Shown: one piece after another, positions 55,650 through 64,000 of the stretch | Layout of the letters: each line of letters begins with the position of its first letter | Position numbering within the stretch: the first letter of the stretch is position 1 | Origin: Podospora bellae-mahoneyi | Lineage: Eukaryota; Ascomycota; Sordariomycetes; Sordariales; Podosporaceae | DNA length: 64,000 nucleotides | Direction: 5' to 3' | NCBI RefSeq assembly: GCF_035222275.1 | Contig: NC_085883.1 | Location: forward strand, 2,418,001 to 2,482,000 | Translations under genes and position numbers: made by a program | The notes under the pieces: generated by a model | Database searches by the model: none | What the model was told of the DNA's origin: nothing | What the model saw: the letters and a program-made list of their open reading frames with translations, nothing else

Positions 55650-56155
55650 TTATTTGGCAGCAGCAGCCTCCTTCTTCTTGGTTGTTGTCTTGGGCTATCA
55701 GGAAGATATGGTTAGTTGTGTCTTGGGTTATGCCAGGAGGAGAGAGAGTTGTCTCACCTTCTCAGCTTTCTCGACCTTCTCAACCTTCTCGGCCTTTTCA
55801 GCCTTCTCAGCCTTCTCGGGCTTGTCGGCCTTCTCCGTCTTTTCCGCCTTCTCGGCTGCCTTCTTGGGCGCGGCCTTCTTGATAGCAGCCTTGGCCTGAA
55901 AGTCAGAGAGTTAGCCCGGTTGTGCCTGATATATCCTCCACACAACCTGAGGCGCAGCCGACATACCTTCTTCGCAACGGTCTCCTTCTTGGGGGCGGCC
56001 TTCTTCTTGGTTACACCGGTGGGTTTGGCGCCCTTGGTCTCCCCCTTCGCAGCCTTGGGCTTGGTGGTCCTCTTCACGGCAGGAGCGGTGTCGACAGTCT
56101 GAAAGACACGCGGCTTGGAGTTGCCGGTGGACGAACGGGTTCCTTCACGAGCCAT
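55650..56155 (-). CDS. Small lysine-rich KEKE protein, histone H1-tail-like
   Basis: Exons 56155..55967, 55895..55758 and 55694..55650 (introns 71 and 63 bases; donors GTATGT and GTGAGA, CTGAC branch in intron 1) give 123 residues. The N-terminal MAREGTRSSTGNSKPRVFQT is followed by AAK/PKK-rich stretches (TKKKAAPKKETVAKKAKAA). A run of EKAEK/EKVEK units comes next (residues about 78-109), ending PKTTTKKKEAAAAK. The composition is that of a histone H1 tail, but the globular winged-helix domain is absent. A chromatin or nucleolar role is inference; KEKE runs can also form charged helices that bind partners. The exon joins are firm because each intron has good sites and phase 0. Confidence 0.72.
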
Positions 56156-59102
56156 GGCTGATAATGTGGAATTAACCTGTGATTATCTGCTCCAAAAAAG
56201 TCAGTATGGATACACAAGTGAAGCGCGATCCCGCGAGAGCTTCAACTGTGTGTATGCGACGCGAAAGCAGCAAAAATTGCACGATGCGCTCGGCAGACCA
56301 CATGCGCGGGCAGACCACATGCGCGGGCAGACCACATGCGCGGGCAGCAGCTCTCAGCTTTTCTCGCGGCGCAAACTGTTCGGGCAGCCCAACTTACGTG
56401 GAAAATTGGACAGCAAAAACGCGACGAACTTGCGCAGCGCAGCGAATGAAGCAAAATGGCGTAAAAGAGGAGATAGAGACTTGTCTAGGGCAAACGATAG
56501 GAAGGGCCAAAAGTCGAAATGTCGCAAGGAAAACAAAAGGTGGGCGGCACAAAAACAACGGGGTTGGGGTGCGGTGGGTGAGCAAGCAGAACACCACACA
56601 CCACTCACACCTCCATTATCATTTTTTTGTGTTTTCTGCCGCAACCGCTACTCCGTACCGACCCAGCAATCTCTCCAACCTCCAATCTCCAGCGTTCAGG
56701 GGTCAGACAGTACCACTGGGCTTCCATCGTGTGTTTAGAGCGCCGGCTTTGCTGATTAGGGCATAAACAAAGAGAGCCGCCCTGGGTTAAGCTGTCCAAA
56801 CCAGTGGATCTCGCCCGCCTGCCGGATGCTGTGCTGCTGCTCGAGTGCTGCTCGGCATTGCCGCGCGCCTGCTGAAGAGGAAGATGGAGAGAGGTCTGCT
56901 GACGATATTGTTCCAAGGAGCAGAAACACGTGGCGATCGACGAGACAGCGCCCCCGCCGAGAGAGAGACAGGATCAAGAGTCCAGGCTCTGCCCGACTCT
57001 CTGGGCCAGTTGCAGCATTCCGGGCGGGCGTTCAATCGACCATGGTGGACTGGCTTCGTGGTACAGGACGTTGAGGCCGCCTAAACTGAAGTGGTGACGT
57101 TCATGAGCATCTTGAGGTTGTCAAGACGAAACTCGATGGCGGGTGACCCAAAATTTCCAAAAATCGTAGGAAGAAGGAGATTGAGTTGTTTGTTTTTTCC
57201 AACTTTGACTTTCCCTGCGTCTGTCAACTTGTGAGTTGGGAATGCACGCCATGACGCGTGGGTCAACCGCTGTGGAGATCGGACCCACCACCCACCTTCG
57301 GGAGCGGCCAGCCACAACGCCGTTTGGTCACCCCGCATTTAGGGTGGTACTTGGCGGTTGAAGCTATTCAGAGCTCGATCAGAGCTTCAGTGTCCGAGCT
57401 TGGCATGATGCGGAGGAGATGCATATTTTGATCACAACTCTGATTAATATCAAATTCAAAACTGCCGAATGTCTGTTTCAGTCATATCCCCCACGCGAAT
57501 TCGAGGGTGGCAGCTTTCCGTGCAGATGGCCAGGGTGCAGATTTCGATCACTAAGCGTGTCAGTGTTTCAACGGCCGTGAGATGTGAAAATGTGTGCCAG
57601 CAGACACAAGTCTGCGTTACGTAGCCTGCCGCGTAACCTCAAGCTATAAGACAGCAGGCAACAGGAAAACCCACCAACATTCTATCCAATTTTCTTTTTG
57701 TTCTTCGCCCAACACTCAATATTTCTCCCAAGGTGGTGTTGGAGGCGGGGTTCGGCATCCCGGCACGTCACATCTCTGGGCTCTACCTATCAATACTCTG
57801 CACACTCGCATCACACGCATCCCAATCCCAATCCCAATCCGACAAGAGATCTTCAGACATCACACGACTCTCGAGGTCCTTTTGTAATGCGCGAGTTACA
57901 TAGCACTGTTGCTACGCTAGGAGGCTATACTGGCTTCAGCCGTACGAGTTGCTGCATCAGAACAGCACAAGAGCATAGCCACGCTCTCAGCGACCCAACT
58001 GCGCAGCACGCAATGCATAGTCCCAGTTCTGGTGGTGTCGTTGTACTACCGAGGCAGAATGTCACTGTCCGACGTGCTGTAGTATGCCGATTTCCAGCCG
58101 CTCTTGGCTATGGTCTATTTCCTGTTTCTGAGCCTCGTCAGCGCTAGGACAAAGGTAGGTATTGCAGCATAATAGTTACAGCCGGTCCAATATCTCCGAG
58201 CCACGGACCAAACGACACTCGCACTCGTGCGATATTTAGTTCCAGGTTGTACTCGATGCCACATGGGGCTTGGAGTGACGGTGGAGAGTCGACAGCCCAG
58301 GCTGGCTGCCGTGGTGTTTTGTTTTGAGACGCCAATGACTCTTGAAAAAAAAAGATCTAGAAGAAATCCTGGGCGATGAAACAGTTTGGATGACAGCACC
58401 GCATTCTTGTGTTGCTGTTTTGGGCATCGAGATGCAGGCTCGAGGAGTGGGCCGCCGCCCGCGCCTTACACCGCACAGCGCCAAGCCTTGTTCTTTTGAC
58501 GGGATTGGCGGGGAAGGGAGTTGGTGGGTCCAGCCTGCCGGGGGCTTACTTGGGCTTGCATTGGTTCCTGGTTCAAGCTCGGACTGGGTACCAAGGTACT
58601 TGGCCCCAGCTCTTGCTGTCACAGATGACGGGAGCTTTGCCTTGTGCCTTGCGATGCCTTGCCCAGAAAACTTGACCACCTCCTGGCTGTCTGAAGAAGA
58701 AGTGCTTTCGCGAAGAATTGGCGAATGGCCAGAATCAATAAAACCTTGCCCCTCCAGGCCTCCACCATTCCCACTCCAACCAAGTCCCGACAACATCCAA
58801 ACTTTCAACCTACAGCATCATCGACTCCTCCTGTTCTTCACTTCGGCACATGCGGTTGCAACAAACAGCCCACCACGAGACATGACCTAGCCCCTTTTAG
58901 CCTTGCCTGACACCTCAGCTTCCCCCCCCCTGTATTCCTCATACCTAATATTTTCTTCGGTCTCGGCTTTGACCTTCCCAACCATTCGAACGTCGGGGTT
59001 GCAAAAAGCTGCCACCGCCGCCAACATAACGTTTTTGCGGCTCCGACCAATTCCTCACTCGACGACCTCTAACATCGACGACGCGATCCAAGAACCGAGA
59101 AG
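56156..59102. other. 2.9-kb intergenic region, nothing coding supported
   Basis: This is a large gap between the KEKE gene and the GT32-like gene. It contains a 17-base tandem repeat and a short CCCAAT repeat at about 57820..57840. Several open frames of 150-200 codons (56115..56766, 58342..58890) overlap in conflicting frames and carry no domain, so none is called. Confidence 0.5.
56294..56344. repeat. 17-base unit repeated three times
   Basis: CAGACCACATGCGCGGG is repeated three times without change and followed by another CAG. There are no spacers, so it is a minisatellite and not a CRISPR array. Confidence 0.95.
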
Positions 59103-60194
59103 ATGATCGTGTCGCGCAATGCCTACCGTCTCGTCGCTATCGTCTACGGCTGCATAGTCATCTACATATCCGCGCCCTACCTCTACCGATTCGGGGACCA
59201 TGTGAGACAGACCAACCCATTTTCGGGTCAGAAATGGATCGAGCAAGCCTTCGTCCCGACCGAAGCCGAGCTGGCATGCCTCAACGGCCAGTCTTCCTCG
59301 TTTGAACACCATCACAACCACCATACCACCGACGATTCCGAACCAATACCAAACATTGTCCACTTCAACTACGGGCTGAAGAACCCACTGTACAACCCCG
59401 GCGCAGGTCACTTTGATTTCCTCAGCTACCTCGCAGTCAGGTCAGCCATCGTATCTCTCAAACCGGACGCTGTATATCTTCACTATACCTACCTCTCCGA
59501 ACCACCCTCGCCGGACCCCAACGCCGACCCATTAACCAATCCTTGGATTCGTCGGTTGTCAAAAGACATCACGTTAATCCACCACCCACCCACCTCCTCA
59601 TCCGACCACTACGCTCACGTCTCGGACACATTGCGCCTCAAAGCCCTCCTGACAGACGGAGGCATCTACCTTGACATCGACGCCTTTGCCCTCCGTCCCT
59701 TTGACCACATCCTCGCCAACCCCTCACCCCATGATGTAATCCTCGGCGCAGAAGGCGGAAACCGCTGGGGTCTCTGCAACGCCGTCATCGCCGCCCGGCC
59801 CAACTCGACTTTCCTCACCAGATGGCTAGAATCCTATAACAACACCGACCTCTCCAAGGAATGGAATTACCACTCTGTGATTCTGCCAAAGGAGCTCGCC
59901 GAGGAGCACCCAAGCGAGGTTTGCGCCCTGGCGCCCGATGCGTTTTTCTGGCCGACATGGACGTGGAGGCATATTGACTGGATGCATGAGAGGTTGGACA
60001 AGGAAAAGGCAAAGTACTGGGAGGGCGAGATTGAGAGGCATGGGGGCAGCTTGTTTACGAACCAGCTGGCGTATCATGCCTGGAGTCAGATGGCCTGGGA
60101 GAGGTATTTGAGGGAGTTGACGCCCGAGGTGGTGCGGGGCAGGGATACGAGGTTTAATTTGTTGATGAGGAGGTTTTTGGAGGATGATGTATGA
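59103..60194 (+). CDS. GT32-like type II membrane glycosyltransferase (DXD)
   Basis: A single exon encodes 363 residues. The start ATG 59103 has a GAGAAGATGAT context. An N-terminal membrane anchor (YRLVAIVYGCIVIYISAPYLY, residues 8-28) precedes a luminal domain. IPNIVHFNYG begins the fold. SDTLRLKALLTDGGIYLDIDAFALRPFD (residues about 179-206) contains the metal-binding DID and the sugar-nucleotide loop of GT32-type enzymes such as Och1 and MNN-related transferases. Likely Golgi; donor and acceptor are not determined. It is the first of three adjacent secretory-pathway glycosyltransferases. Confidence 0.78.
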   Translation: MIVSRNAYRLVAIVYGCIVIYISAPYLYRFGDHVRQTNPFSGQKWIEQAFVPTEAELACLNGQSSSFEHHHNHHTTDDSEPIPNIVHFNYGLKNPLYNPGAGHFDFLSYLAVRSAIVSLKPDAVYLHYTYLSEPPSPDPNADPLTNPWIRRLSKDITLIHHPPTSSSDHYAHVSDTLRLKALLTDGGIYLDIDAFALRPFDHILANPSPHDVILGAEGGNRWGLCNAVIAARPNSTFLTRWLESYNNTDLSKEWNYHSVILPKELAEEHPSEVCALAPDAFFWPTWTWRHIDWMHERLDKEKAKYWEGEIERHGGSLFTNQLAYHAWSQMAWERYLRELTPEVVRGRDTRFNLLMRRFLEDDV

Positions 60195-61008
60195 TGGGGT
60201 TGAGGAGGTGTTTGTGTATATCATGAAACGGCGTTTTTGGTCTTTTTTAGGAGGTGAGCGATTTGGCAAAGGAGGAAGAAGAGTATTGTTAATGGCTGAT
60301 GACGATGGGAAGTGGCGGTGTTGGACATTGGGACAAAGGAGCATGGTAGCGGTTGGTTTTTTCTTCCGTTTCTTTTCTCTTTTTGAATCTTGATAAAGAT
60401 ACCCCAGGTTTATCTCGCGCGTCTATAGACCCTCCGACGGTTTTATATACAGTATGGCATTGAACTGTTTCGTTCGTTTATTTGGTCTTTTTTTTTTTTT
60501 TTTTTTTTTTTTTTGGTTTTTGTACATTTTGAAAGAGAGAGCACATATACACAAATGATAATGATATAATATTTTGACAAAGAAGGAACAAGTAGGTTGA
60601 GGCCTGTGCCAAGATGGGAGTGTTTCTTGTTCTGACCCCTATTGGAGTGATGGGAAAACTTGTGTAGGCTTGAGGTTGGTTATGCATGGTACTTGTGTGG
60701 GTTGATGGGTAGGTAGGGTACAAGTCCGAGAAAATATCCGTATGATCAAATCGGCCGAAGGTATGGGCGATTGGCGGTTTCTTTTCTGGGTATTATCTAA
60801 AATTACAGGATTTGATCTTTTTTTTGGTATATGAGATCTTTGGCCTCCTTTATATTACATCTCCTCGTCCATGCCCCCCATCCCTTGCTTCAACGCCAGA
60901 AACTCCTCGCTATCGCTTTTCAACGATAAAAAGAAACCACCATGCTCTCTCTCATGTACATCAAACATTAGCACAATATTTACCTCTCAACCCCACCCCC
61001 CCCTCCCC
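60195..61008. other. Convergent 3' region with poly-T run
   Basis: A run of 28 T residues lies at about 60487..60514. No gene is supported. Confidence 0.55.
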
Positions 61009-62385
61009 CTAGGCCCACCAACTCCTCACCCACCCCAACGTACCCAACCTCCTGCTCTTGTTTGGCTGCGTCAACCGGTTCAGGCAATAACTCGCATGGT
61101 TCCTCGTCCGGCTGCCATCGCACTCACACCGACACCCAATCCCATCCTCCCTCTCTTCTCGGACTTCAAACGCCGGCCCCCCCAGGACTTCGCTCTGCGG
61201 TAACTGTCCTCCCGGAGCGTTGGCAGGACATTGGAAGTACCAATCATGCCTATACCCAATATCCTCAAAGTGGTGAACCTTGTGCGAATCAAGCAGCATC
61301 GCCAGCGCGAGCGAATGCACCGGTGCATCTCCCCACTGTTTTCTCATGATCAGCATCAAATTCTTTCCAAGTCGGAAAAAGGGGGTTAGGGTACTCACCC
61401 TCTCCTCATAAAACCCCCCCCTCTCGTCCAACCTCTCAAACAAATCCTGATAAGCATTACTCCTGAAAAAGTCCAAACTCGCAATCTCAAAATTGCTCCA
61501 GTAATGGCACAAATTCCACCCGTCCCCACGCCCGTCCCTATGCCCCAACCCGCTCATCATTTTCCTGATCGGCCAAGGCAGCCAGCTCGGGCTCACCATC
61601 GCCTTCCACAGCTCGGTGGTCCGATAATCCTGCTCCTCCTTCCAGTCAGCCACCGCCCGAAACAACCCCGGGCACGTCGCCGGCTCCTTAGGCAGCGCGA
61701 CGGTAAACCCGTACACCTTTTCATGCTTGGCCATCTCCACAAACGGGTCGTACGTCAGCGCGCAGTAGAATTCCACGTCCGGTTCAATCCGCCAGTACCA
61801 TTTGTACTCCCTCAGCGCCTTTAGCGTGTAAAACTTGCCCGAATAAAACCTGCACATGTGGTGGTATGATTCCAGCCCACCGTACAACACCCCCTGTTGG
61901 CCCTGCCTGTTGATCGCCTCTCGAGCGCGGTCTTGGTTTATATTCGCGGGGAAGCCCCATTCTTCCTTGGGTATGACCTCGAACTTTGCGCCGCCCGAGA
62001 CAGTCTCGTTCATGGTTGAGACAAATTCCGGGTCCCAGTCCTCGTCGTTGAGGAAGACGATGGGGTAGTGGAACCAGCGGTTGAAGTGTTTTTCTATCGA
62101 GATTACGGTGCGAAGGGCTTTTTCGACTTCGTGGTTGCGGGCGAGCATTACTATTGCTGCGGCTTCGCGGGGCGCCGAGGGGGAGAGGTCGGGTTCTTGG
62201 CATGAGGTGTAAAAGGGGACGTCGAGGTCGCGGGCGGGGTGGTGGATGGTGTAGTAGGAGTTGTGGAGGTAGACTTCGGTGAGGAGGGCGAGGAGGAGGA
62301 GGGTGAGGGGGATGCGGTAGGGGTGGAGGCGGGTTAGGAGGGTGCGGAGGGGGCCACGGGGGCGTGTTAATGGGGGGAAGAGCAT
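61009..62385 (-). CDS. GT15 alpha-1,2-mannosyltransferase (KRE2/MNT1/KTR-like)
   Basis: Exons 62385..61399 and 61335..61009 give 437 residues. The 63-base intron (GTGAGT donor, AAACAG acceptor) is itself stop-free and in frame, but removing it restores GGFYEERWGDAPVHS, the GT15 consensus. The anchor is residues about 25-42 (IPLTLLLLALLTEVYL). AAIVMLARNHEVEKALRTV starts the domain, YKWYWRIEPDVEFYC is the family signature, and HHFEDIGYRHDWYFQCP ends the core. The C-terminal CRCECD cluster is usual for the family. GT15 enzymes extend O- and N-linked mannose chains in the Golgi. Confidence 0.92.
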   Translation of the reverse strand: MLFPPLTRPRGPLRTLLTRLHPYRIPLTLLLLALLTEVYLHNSYYTIHHPARDLDVPFYTSCQEPDLSPSAPREAAAIVMLARNHEVEKALRTVISIEKHFNRWFHYPIVFLNDEDWDPEFVSTMNETVSGGAKFEVIPKEEWGFPANINQDRAREAINRQGQQGVLYGGLESYHHMCRFYSGKFYTLKALREYKWYWRIEPDVEFYCALTYDPFVEMAKHEKVYGFTVALPKEPATCPGLFRAVADWKEEQDYRTTELWKAMVSPSWLPWPIRKMMSGLGHRDGRGDGWNLCHYWSNFEIASLDFFRSNAYQDLFERLDERGGFYEERVSTLTPFFRLGKNLMLIMRKQWGDAPVHSLALAMLLDSHKVHHFEDIGYRHDWYFQCPANAPGGQLPQSEVLGGPAFEVREEREDGIGCRCECDGSRTRNHASYCLNRLTQPNKSRRLGTLGWVRSWWA

Positions 62386-63491
62386 TTCGATGGGTCAGGA
62401 GGTTGGGATTTGAGGATTTTTGGGGGGGGGATTTTTTTTTTCCTGGTTTTGTTGTGAGGGAACTGTCGTCGTTGTAGTTGTCGTCGTCGTCGTCGTCGGG
62501 AGGAGTGGTATATAATCGTAATTGGCGGTCACCCGGTAGCGAAGGGGTATATATCGATCTGCCGAGAACTGGCGGAGAATGACGGAGAGAGGGAACGACA
62601 AGACAGAAAAAAAGACTGAGGACCAGCTCTGGAAAGCTATCGCGAGATGCTCATCTGGCGCTCCATGGCCGCGCGCCTTTGTGATTGCTCAACTGGAAAA
62701 GAAAACAAATGTTGTACCTGGTCCCCGTCGTTTACCCTCTGGAGCCACTTCATAATTTACCCATCTAGCATAGGCCAATCCAGACCAGCCACAAGGGTCC
62801 ATCCAAAGCTTCTGTGGCCCGTGCTTCCGCATGAGCTTAGCATTCTCTCGGCTAGTTCCAGAAGGGAATAGCGCTGTCTCTCCCCGACAAGGGGATCCGG
62901 TGCTGCAAACTGTTGGATGTTTCGGCTGATGCCAAGACACCGGCCAAGGAAGAGAGTGGCGTACCCGGCGGCAGTGCAAGGAAAATGCTCCAATTGCCAA
63001 ATGTTGAAAAGAAGAGAGTGCCGGTTTTCCAGATGTTGGTTCTTTGTGGAGAAACAACGGCTACGCGTCCTGCCCAACGTGTAACCACAACTGGGGGGAT
63101 GATCGGATGTCGGAAAGTGATGCCAATTCTTCTCACGAGATCCTCCACTGGGCAGGCCTGGCTGGGTGGTGGTGGCCAAGCGGTGTGATGCGCCCAAGTT
63201 ACTATATAGTCCATCTCGTCCGCCTTGTGCTCCCCTCACCTTCAAAACCGACTCAGCTGGCGATCAATTGGACAAGGCTGTCCCCCGTTGTACAGCCGCC
63301 GAAAAAGGACCCGTTCCCTTTTCCACCGCCGCATTTCCTCTTTCTCCCTTACCTCGACTCGATTCTATAAGAGTCTCTATTTTTTGTTCTGTAAATATTT
63401 TTGGCCCCCTCCCCCTCGTCCCCCCGCCTCCCATGTCCAACGACATGCCCTCGTTACTCTCCCTCACCCAGTAGACACAAAAGCAAAAAAA
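62386..63491. other. Divergent promoter region between GT15 and GT69 genes
   Basis: Contains a GTC trinucleotide run at about 62480..62498 and T/C tracts. The short open frames around 62650..63370 lie on both strands and carry no domain. Confidence 0.5.
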
Positions 63492-64000
63492 ATGAAAGAC
63501 CCCATCAACTACGACCACTGTCTCTACGACACCGACTCAGACGACCATGAAACCCACGAATTCCTCCGCCGCTCCAGCTGGGACGACCACCACCGCAACC
63601 TAACCCACCTCCACACCAAATACATCACCCCCACCAAACCCTACCTCCTCAAAGCCCAACGCTTCCTCTCCCGCCTCCGCCTCCTCCGCCGAACAGCCTG
63701 GCGCGCGACCCCCCGACCCCTCATCCTCCTCCTCAAATCCCTCCTCCTCTTCCTCACCTCGATCCTCATCCTCACCCCCATCTTTCTGCCGTCCTACAAC
63801 AACCCCCCAATACACTACTCCCAAACCCTCCACGCCTGCCGCGGCACCTCCCCCCGCGAAGGCTGCGCAAACCTCTTCAACGAGCAAGTCTTCATCGCCA
63901 CAATCCTGTACGACAAAAACGGCAAGCTCGCCTCAGGCCCCTTCTCCGACCGCCTCCTCCGCCTCATCCGCATCCTCGGCCCCGACAACGTGTTCCTGTC
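63492..64000 (+). CDS. GT69 alpha-1,3-mannosyltransferase (CAP59/CMT1-like), 5' part
   Basis: The gene starts at ATG 63492 (MKDPINYDHCLYD) and runs off the window after about 169 codons. A hydrophobic anchor at about residues 80-100 (LILLLKSLLLFLTSILILT) follows an acidic, then basic, cytosolic N-terminus. NEQVFIATILYDKNGKLASG and LIRILGPDNVFLS are the opening motifs of the GT69 family, named for the Cryptococcus capsule proteins Cap59 and Cmt1. The family transfers mannose or builds O-linked glycans in the Golgi. It is cut by the window end, not by mutation. Confidence 0.8.
   Translation, partial: MKDPINYDHCLYDTDSDDHETHEFLRRSSWDDHHRNLTHLHTKYITPTKPYLLKAQRFLSRLRLLRRTAWRATPRPLILLLKSLLLFLTSILILTPIFLPSYNNPPIHYSQTLHACRGTSPREGCANLFNEQVFIATILYDKNGKLASGPFSDRLLRLIRILGPDNVFL

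Noticed and set aside
56294-56344. CRISPR-like direct repeats
   Set aside because: Units are contiguous, with no spacers, and the genome is eukaryotic; it is a three-copy minisatellite.
58342-58890. 182-codon open frame (+)
   Set aside because: Random-looking composition, overlaps other frames, runs into the promoter of the GT32-like gene.

Overview
This window is nuclear DNA of a filamentous ascomycete, most likely a sordariomycete (Sordariales-like). The evidence is many short introns (about 50-190 bases) with GTNNGT donors and CTNAC-type branch sites, and typical fungal proteins: a Zn2Cys6 regulator, a GH81 glucanase, MFS pumps, the nuclear complex I 51-kDa subunit, dynactin p27, and GT15, GT32 and GT69 glycosyltransferases. 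Most genes lack operon-like spacing; they sit convergent, divergent or tandem with 0.3-3 kb between them. Coordinates and exon joins were worked out by hand from splice signals, frame and protein continuity.

Layout. 0-5.4 kb: a TamA/DAL81-type nitrogen coactivator (+) and a large secreted cysteine-rich protein (-). 5.4-8.6 kb: gene-poor DNA holding an old AT-rich repeat relic with inverted arms. 8.6-11.4 kb: a RING-finger gene interrupted by an in-frame TGA and a fungal membrane protein (both -). 11.6-15.8 kb: an accessory pocket with tRNA-Arg(UCU), a small secreted six-cysteine protein with a Lys-Arg processing site, and the fossil of an insecticidal Tc toxin A-like gene. 15.8-22.8 kb: an MFSD5-type molybdate transporter (-), the Rpd3L subunit Rxt2 (+) and a DHA2 multidrug pump (+). 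23.1-29.4 kb: a secreted GH81 beta-1,3-glucanase (-) and telomere-capping Stn1 (-), whose tail carries about 15 copies of a TGLE(R/K) motif. 30-35.8 kb: a DNAJC9-like co-chaperone, a RibD-type deaminase, a secreted SURNod19-like protein, a Sulfotransfer_4-like protein and a PEX11-family protein.

36.4-39.3 kb: nuo51 and dynactin p27 are divergent. 41.3-45.7 kb: an unknown charged protein and an unusual fusion of a catalytically dead phosphopantothenoylcysteine decarboxylase-like flavoprotein, an F-box-like motif and seven LEWWR repeats. 45.8-50.1 kb: TRM7 and MAK5 are divergent around a telomere-like AGGGTTAGGGTT box, fitting shared control of translation genes. 50.6-56.2 kb: a GNAT acetyltransferase, an unrecognised four-exon protein and a small lysine-rich KEKE protein. 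59-64 kb: three membrane-anchored secretory-pathway glycosyltransferases in a row (GT32-like, GT15, and GT69 cut by the window end).

The strongest candidates for something undescribed are the Stn1 motif array and the dead-flavoprotein/F-box/WW-repeat fusion, followed by the small secreted protein lying beside the toxin fossil.
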